From contig OX424561.1 of assembly GCA_949152475.1 (NCBI GenBank), positions 2,976,001 through 3,040,000 on the forward strand: 64,000 bases of DNA, read 5' to 3'. This DNA comes from Terebella lapidaria (lineage: Eukaryota; Annelida; Polychaeta; Terebellida; Terebellidae). The translations under genes were made by a program, and so were the position numbers. Positions 60,601 to 64,000 of this stretch are shown here, one piece after another; position 1 is the stretch's first letter; every line of letters begins with the position of its first letter. Under the pieces are notes generated by a model. It did not search any database. It saw nothing but the letters and a program-made list of their open reading frames with translations, and had not been told where the DNA came from.

Positions 60601-63600
60601 CCCACCGGATGGAGCAGTCCACGTACGTGGAGTGGGTCCTCCACTTACTGAGGAGAGACGATTTTCTAGGCCAAGCTAGGTTCAAGCTTCCCCCGGCCTT
60701 GGTGACGGAGCTTCGCTGTGCCCCGCTCGTAGATCCAGAGGCAGGGGCTGCTCTTACCTCTCCTCCACCTCTCTTCGCCGGCCTAGAGTCGAAGCTGCCT
60801 GCAGCCCGTGAGCTGGCCCGTCAGGAGGCTGGCCCGTCCACTGTCGTGGCCTACATAAACAAACAGGGGGGTACAAAGTCCGTTACCCTGTGTCGGCAGG
60901 CCACGACGCTTCTTCTGTGGTGCCGGTCTCGGAACATTCACTTGCGTGCACGTCACATTCCGGGCCGGTTGAATGTGTTGGCGGACCAGCTGTCACGCAG
61001 GGGGCAGATCCAGCCAACAGAGTGGTCTCTCCATCCTCAGGTGTTCAGTTCCCTGTGCCTCAGGTGGGACCGCCCTACAGTGGATCTCTTCGCGACCAGG
61101 TGGAACAACAAGCTTCCAGTGTTTGTCTCTCCGCTTCCGGACCCCCTTGCGATGTCCATCGACGCGTTGTCCACGGATTGGGACGGCCTGTTCGGGTATG
61201 CATACCCTCCGGCGATTCTGCTGCCCAAGGTTTTGGCCAAGATCAGGTCCCACACATGCCGTATTCTCCTGGTCGCTCCATACCAGCCACAGCGGCCTTG
61301 GTTCCCAGAACTTCTGGGCCTATTGGTAGATCAACCAGTGGCCCTACCCCCTCGGGACGACCTTCTCAAACAGCCCCGGGCGCAGCTGTTTCACAGCCGA
61401 CCCGCGAGCCTGAACCTCCACGCGTGGCTTCTGTCCAGCGATCCCTTCGCGCAAAGGGATTTTCTTCAGAAGTGTCCAGTAGGATCGCCCGCCCTAATAG
61501 AAACTCATCCTTGGGAGTCTATGAGTCTAAATGGCGAGTCTTCGCTGCTTGGTGCGATGGCAGGCAGGTTGATCCATTCAACGCCTCTGCTCAGACAGTA
61601 GCTGATTTTCTCTTGGAGAAATTCCAAGCGGGTGCGGCCCCTTCGACATTAGCGGGTTATAGGACCGCTCTAGCCAAGACTATTTTGCCTCACACTGGCA
61701 TCAATCTCGGCGAGGATCAAGATCTGAGCGCCTTGCTCAATAACTTTAAAGTTGAACGTCCGCTTACCCGTAACTCAGTTCCGGAGTGGGATCTATCCCT
61801 GGTTTTGAACCGTTTGGCGTCTGCTCCCTTTGAACCTATGTCTTCCGCCCCCCTAAAGTTCCTTACTTGGAAGACAGTCTTCCTGCTGGCTCTGGCTTCT
61901 GGACGTCGCAGGAGCGAAATCCACGCCTTGGATTTCTCAAAAGTTAGATGGCGAGAGGATGGCCTCCAGGTCTCCTTGCAGGTCATCCCTTCTTTCCTGG
62001 CGAAAACCCAGCTGGCGTCGTCTCCCCCGCTGGCCTTCACGATTCCGGCTTTGTCGGCGTCTGTAGGCCCGAATCTCGAGGAAGACTGTCTCCTGTGCCC
62101 ATTGCGGGCTTTGCGCTTGTACCTTAAGCGGACAAAAGGTCTCCGGGCTGGCAAGCGACTGTTGTTCATTTCACATCAGTTGAAATTCCAACGGGACATA
62201 CGTTCCGCTACCATCTCATCCTGGATTCAAAAATGTATCCGCACCTGTTACGATTTGGCCGAGCAGGACTCCGCCTGTTCGTTCAAGGTACGCGCCCATG
62301 ATGTTCGGGCCATGGCGGCCTCTCTTGCATATATGGGACGGGTTCCACTTGATCAGGTCATGCAAGCATGTTCATGGCAATCCCATAACACCTTTACGTC
62401 TTTCTACCTTAGAGACCTGACGTGGACGGGGAGTGAGGGCTACCATCTCGGGCCCGTGGTAGCTGCTCGGAGCGTCGTCACCCCTTGAGGATGACGTGGC
62501 CCATCTTGTACATACGTTCCTCTTGTACATATGTTGAAGTTCCGTGTTGCGAGTTCCGGTTCCGATTACCGTTAAATTGGTCTCCTATGTCAGTACGGTC
62601 GTACTCCTTAGTTCGGTATGCATTGTGACTCAGTTGCGTCAGCAAGGCATATCCTCATGTACATACGTTACGTCACTTATGACCGGAAGCCAGTCACTCG
62701 ACACTCGGAGGTAAGTGGTTTTTTCTACTTACCCTATTGTTAAACCATAAATGTTTTGGTGACCCTGAGGACACCCTCCTTTGGTTCCTCCAATCATTCA
62801 GGGGAAAAGCCCACCCTGTCCCTCACTGAGGCCCTAGGGTTGAGCTTTTGGTTATGTCAGAGTTCTTTTGGAGCACCCCGCCTCCAATCTTTATTCTGAT
62901 TTTACCCGTAATGTGTTTTGGAGGTAAGATATAGGCATATAACTGGCTGTTTTATGTTAATAAAACTAGTGTTATATACTATACTTACCTCCAAAACACA
63001 TTCAGAGTGCCCACCCGGCCGGCCCCGCGTACTCCTTCTGGTTGGTTCCTAGAATCGACGAGAATGACGTCACCATCCGGTCACGTGGGTTAGTGGCTTG
63101 GACAATTCATTGTCTAGCCCATTTTCCAAATGGGGTTCTCTCTATGGAGAACTCCTATGTCAGTAAGGCTAATAAGCCATAACCCGTAATGTGTTTTGGA
63201 GGTAAGTATAGTATATAACACTAGTTTTATTAACATAAAACAGCCAATTTTTCCGAACGTTCAGAAATTTTGACCCTCTCCCAGAGGAAAAAATTGTCAA
63301 AACAAGAAGCAATGATTGCAAAATATGATGTGTGCTACAATGATCGTGAGAATGTCTCTCACACTGGATCTCTGTTTGTTGCCAGTATATTCACAGCGTT
63401 TGTCCTGGAGGCATTTATCCTGGAGTACACACTATCAAAGGGTCATCTTGAAAGTATCGTGGAGACGCGGATCAAACAGATGGGGCTCGGTGTCGGACAG
63501 TGAGTCAAAACAATTTTCTTTTCAAATATTTAAGGCACAAGGTTATTCCGAGTTCTCGAATGAATTTCGACTCCAGCTTTTGGTAGCTGAGATTTGATAC

Positions 63601-63870
63601 CGGTAGTTGTACTTAATAGTTGGATTCGTTCATGCAATTCATACATTTTCCTCAAACATTGTGTCTGTTCTCATCAATTACAAACATTATCTCTGTACAG
63701 GAAGCGACAAGTGAACTTGCACAAGAAGTCGGACCGCCAGGATCTGGTGGAGAACATGGAGCAGGAGTCAAATGTGGATGGGGCCGGCGTCACGGGCGAG
63801 TCGCCACGGCAACCAGACAACAACAACCCGAATGACGACAATGACCTGAGGTTCTGTCTCAAGGAACACA
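52348..63870 (+). CDS. TPCN3: two-pore channel 3 (partial, C-terminus beyond window)
   Basis: TPC3 is a voltage-gated, Na+-selective two-repeat channel (two six-helix domains per chain, dimeric), usually at the plasma membrane. I place 18 coding exons, all phases consistent: 52348-52422, 52532-52623, 52820-52934, 53057-53185, 53376-53507, 53724-53842, 54252-54353, 54505-54631, 54784-54985, 55152-55296, 55456-55620, 56383-56447, 56773-56854, 56995-57064, 57173-57398, 58043-58133, 63386-63499, 63701-63870. This gives about 740 residues, still open at the last donor. TPC3 rather than TPC1 or TPC2 is supported by VGMEIFHGRI, CGNPLLNDSEFA, YCNNNFNDI, VVNQWH and LEAFILEYTLSKGHLES. The symbol is assigned from family resemblance. 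Confidence 0.92.
53850..54073. mobile_element. MITE copy 1, in the first bases of a TPC3 intron
   Basis: Ends CATAGACTTGAAAGAGAGAT and the reverse complement of ATCTCTCTTTTATGTTTATG form inverted repeats that continue through GGACTGCCAACTC. A 7-bp GTGATAG lies on each side (53843-53849 and 54074-54080) as target duplication. The left duplication is the first seven bases of the intron after the exon ending at 53842. Confidence 0.8.
54784..55296 (+). CDS. TPCN3: TPC3 inter-domain linker (exons 9-10)
   Basis: These exons encode the cytoplasmic link between the two channel domains, the place of the EF-hand-like helices in two-pore channels. The sequence runs VELKRELLSRAFDLLASPQN, then LLLSVLDVKGNNTIERKEFL. 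The second stretch resembles an EF-hand loop (D-V-K-G-N-N-T-I) but lacks a full set of acidic ligands, so calcium binding is doubtful. The exon-9 acceptor gives a TAGTAG at the splice edge; only use of the second AG leaves the frame open. Confidence 0.85.
55456..63870 (+). CDS. TPCN3: TPC3 second six-helix domain and C-terminal tail (exons 11-18)
   Basis: S1 is AFDLLILVNAVCIGLDVEVA; S2 contains VMFTVEIILKLYALGPKKYF. S3 is FDFVVIGAAWLVTVGISAAG. S4 is MLMVLRILRLIRLAAAVQRF with Arg at every third position, as expected for the voltage sensor of TPC3. S5 is ATYTALIFVVFYIYAIVGME. An extracellular loop with two Cys and NHS sequons follows. Pore and filter are LLFDLLVVNQW, with V-N-Q where human TPC2 has V-N-N. 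S6 is split between exons at 58133 and 63386 (ILLNIFTAFVLEAFILEYTL). The tail is hydrophilic, Asn/Asp-rich, and continues past 63870. Confidence 0.9.
55867..56193. mobile_element. MITE copy 2, in a TPC3 intron
   Basis: Same family as the copy at 53850: ends CATAGACATAGAACAGAGAT and GAGTTGGCAGTCCATCTCTC followed by TTCTATGTCTATG. The 7-bp GTTTTTG duplication lies at 55860-55866 and 56194-56200. It is about 100 bp longer inside than copy 1 and keeps the GAGCTTGAGGTCA and AGAGGAAGAGG phrases. Noncoding. Confidence 0.8.
57399..58042 (+). other. U12-type AT-AC intron of TPC3
   Basis: The donor is ATATCCTTT (57399-57407), the exact U12-type AT-AC consensus. The acceptor end is CATCAC, with AC at 58041-58042. 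A branch-site-like CTCCCTAACT at 58024-58033 puts the branch A about 11-12 nt from the acceptor, the distance the minor spliceosome uses. Joining CAT G to TG CTG GCT GAG gives QWHVLAEG, with the spacing found in TPC1 (NWYIIMEG). No GT-AG pair gives an open, collinear product here. Confidence 0.88.
57430..57921. repeat. foldback element inside the U12-type intron
   Basis: The left part folds on itself: GGAATAAAAACTGGTTTGCC (57430) pairs with GGCAAACCAATTTTTATCCC (ending about 57597), with GATTAGAAACGCTCGAGGGA as further arm. A second, larger inverted pair is GATTATAACATGGCAT (57593) with ATGCCATGTTATAATTC (about 57902). It looks like a composite or nested foldback MITE without coding capacity. 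Confidence 0.6.
58497..61601 (+). pseudogene. DIRS-element gag-like and RNase H-like reading frame
   Basis: Fossil part of the DIRS element. The N-terminal section has paired Cys motifs (CAQCGQQL, CGLCADRS) followed by long Pro/Ser-rich and acidic stretches, as in DIRS gag-like proteins. The C-terminal section resembles the RNase H region of DIRS polyproteins (HIPGRLNVLADQLSR, PTVDLFATRWNNKLPVF). The frame overlaps the recombinase frame, an arrangement usual for the family. I describe it as a remnant, not a working gene. Confidence 0.7.
59145..59420. repeat. GC-rich array of short palindromes within the DIRS element
   Basis: Repeated self-complementary phrases such as CCGGACCCCGTACGGGGTCC, GGGCCCCGTG and CACGGGGTCCGGGCCCC, with GGGGTCCGGACCCCGTACGG appearing near 59155 and again near 59245. 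In the reading frame they give Arg-Gly-Pro repeats (RGPGPVSRGPGSVRRGPDPV). Confidence 0.75.
60890..62488 (+). pseudogene. DIRS-element tyrosine recombinase reading frame
   Basis: Fossil part of the DIRS element. Recognisable recombinase features are a SAM-like N-terminal domain (VYESKWRVFAAWCDGR, STLAGYRTALAKT), then ASGRRRSEIHAL, AHDVRAMAAS and the W-x-x-H-x-T-F-x-S-F-Y-L-R-D box. This is the arrangement of DIRS and phage-integrase-like enzymes. The earlier part of the frame overlaps the preceding frame and is not obviously recombinase. Confidence 0.75.
63254..63385. other. remaining TPC3 intron sequence after the DIRS element
   Basis: Ordinary intron sequence leading to a strong acceptor, TCTGTTTGTTGCCAG, at 63385. 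Confidence 0.5.
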
Positions 63871-64000
63871 GTACGTATGACCACATGGAAATGTGAAAAT
63901 ACTGTAGTACGACGGGTGTGGAAAAGTCATTCATGGAAGATCTTCAGGCAGAAATTGTCATTGATTTGTCTCTCAAGTGGCAACGAAAGGAAATTTTAGT

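Larger units (their letters stand above)
58228..63253 (+). mobile_element. DIRS-family tyrosine-recombinase retroelement in a TPC3 intron
   Basis: DIRS elements are LTR-retroelement kin that end in inverted repeats and integrate with a tyrosine recombinase. The termini (AAAAATTGGCCGTT on the left, CAGCCAATTTTT on the right) are inverted. A 148-bp inner part of the inverted repeats, starting TTACCTCCAAAACACATTAC, shows no differences between the two ends by eye, so the insertion is young. An internal complementary region at about 62905-63003 carries the complement of both outer ends back to back, the hallmark of DIRS-1. Parts seen: gag-like region, RNase H-like region, recombinase. The copy is broken, with about one major break. 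It lies in the sense orientation between TPC3 exons ending 58133 and starting 63386. Confidence 0.85.

Noticed and set aside
52348-63870. Assignment to TPC1 or TPC2
   Set aside because: EIFHG, CGNP-L-DS-FA, NNNFND, VVNQWH and the EYTLSK tail match TPC3; TPC1 and TPC2 differ at these points.

Overview
This is metazoan nuclear DNA: split genes with short coding exons, GT-AG introns, one AT-AC intron, and many small inverted-repeat DNA elements. The clearest proteins are gephyrin, with its MogA-like and MoeA-like halves in one gene, and a two-pore channel of the TPC3 type. TPC3, a DIRS-family element and dense MITEs point to a marine invertebrate. Amphioxus, hemichordate, echinoderm or a lophotrochozoan all fit; the sequence alone does not settle which.

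Layout. 1-1873: last exon of an unrecognised plus-strand gene, with a 3' hairpin and a poly(A) signal. 1874-32375: one satellite array of an 827-bp unit, 36 full copies plus 730 bp, apparently without differences between copies. Each unit contains a TTAA-flanked module with inverted ends. 32376-34083: an unrecognised disordered, basic plus-strand protein of 515 aa, starting 160 bp after the array. 34084-35919: intergenic, holding three inverted-repeat elements, one nested inside another. 35920-47523: gephyrin on the minus strand. Its E-domain exons lie at 35.9-38.7 kb and its G-domain exons at 45.3-47.5 kb. The large intron between them holds a complete same-strand two-exon gene (39543-41800, Cys-rich domain) and a 3.3-kb, roughly 31-bp minisatellite.

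47.7-49.0 kb: broken LINE. 49.39-50.03 kb: a 29/58-bp minisatellite. 52348 to the window end: TPC3 on the plus strand, 18 coding exons covering about 740 residues; the C-terminus lies outside the window. Its introns hold two copies of one MITE family, a U12-type AT-AC intron with a foldback element inside, and a 5-kb DIRS-family element.

The genes do not form a pathway. Gephyrin makes molybdenum cofactor and, in animals, clusters receptors. TPC3 is a voltage-gated cation channel. Gephyrin and TPC3 are divergently transcribed, about 4.8 kb apart. The most informative points are the uniform satellite with its module, the nested gene whose first acceptor is in phase with a gephyrin donor lying in the minisatellite, the AT-AC intron, and a MITE whose target duplication forms the start of a TPC3 intron.
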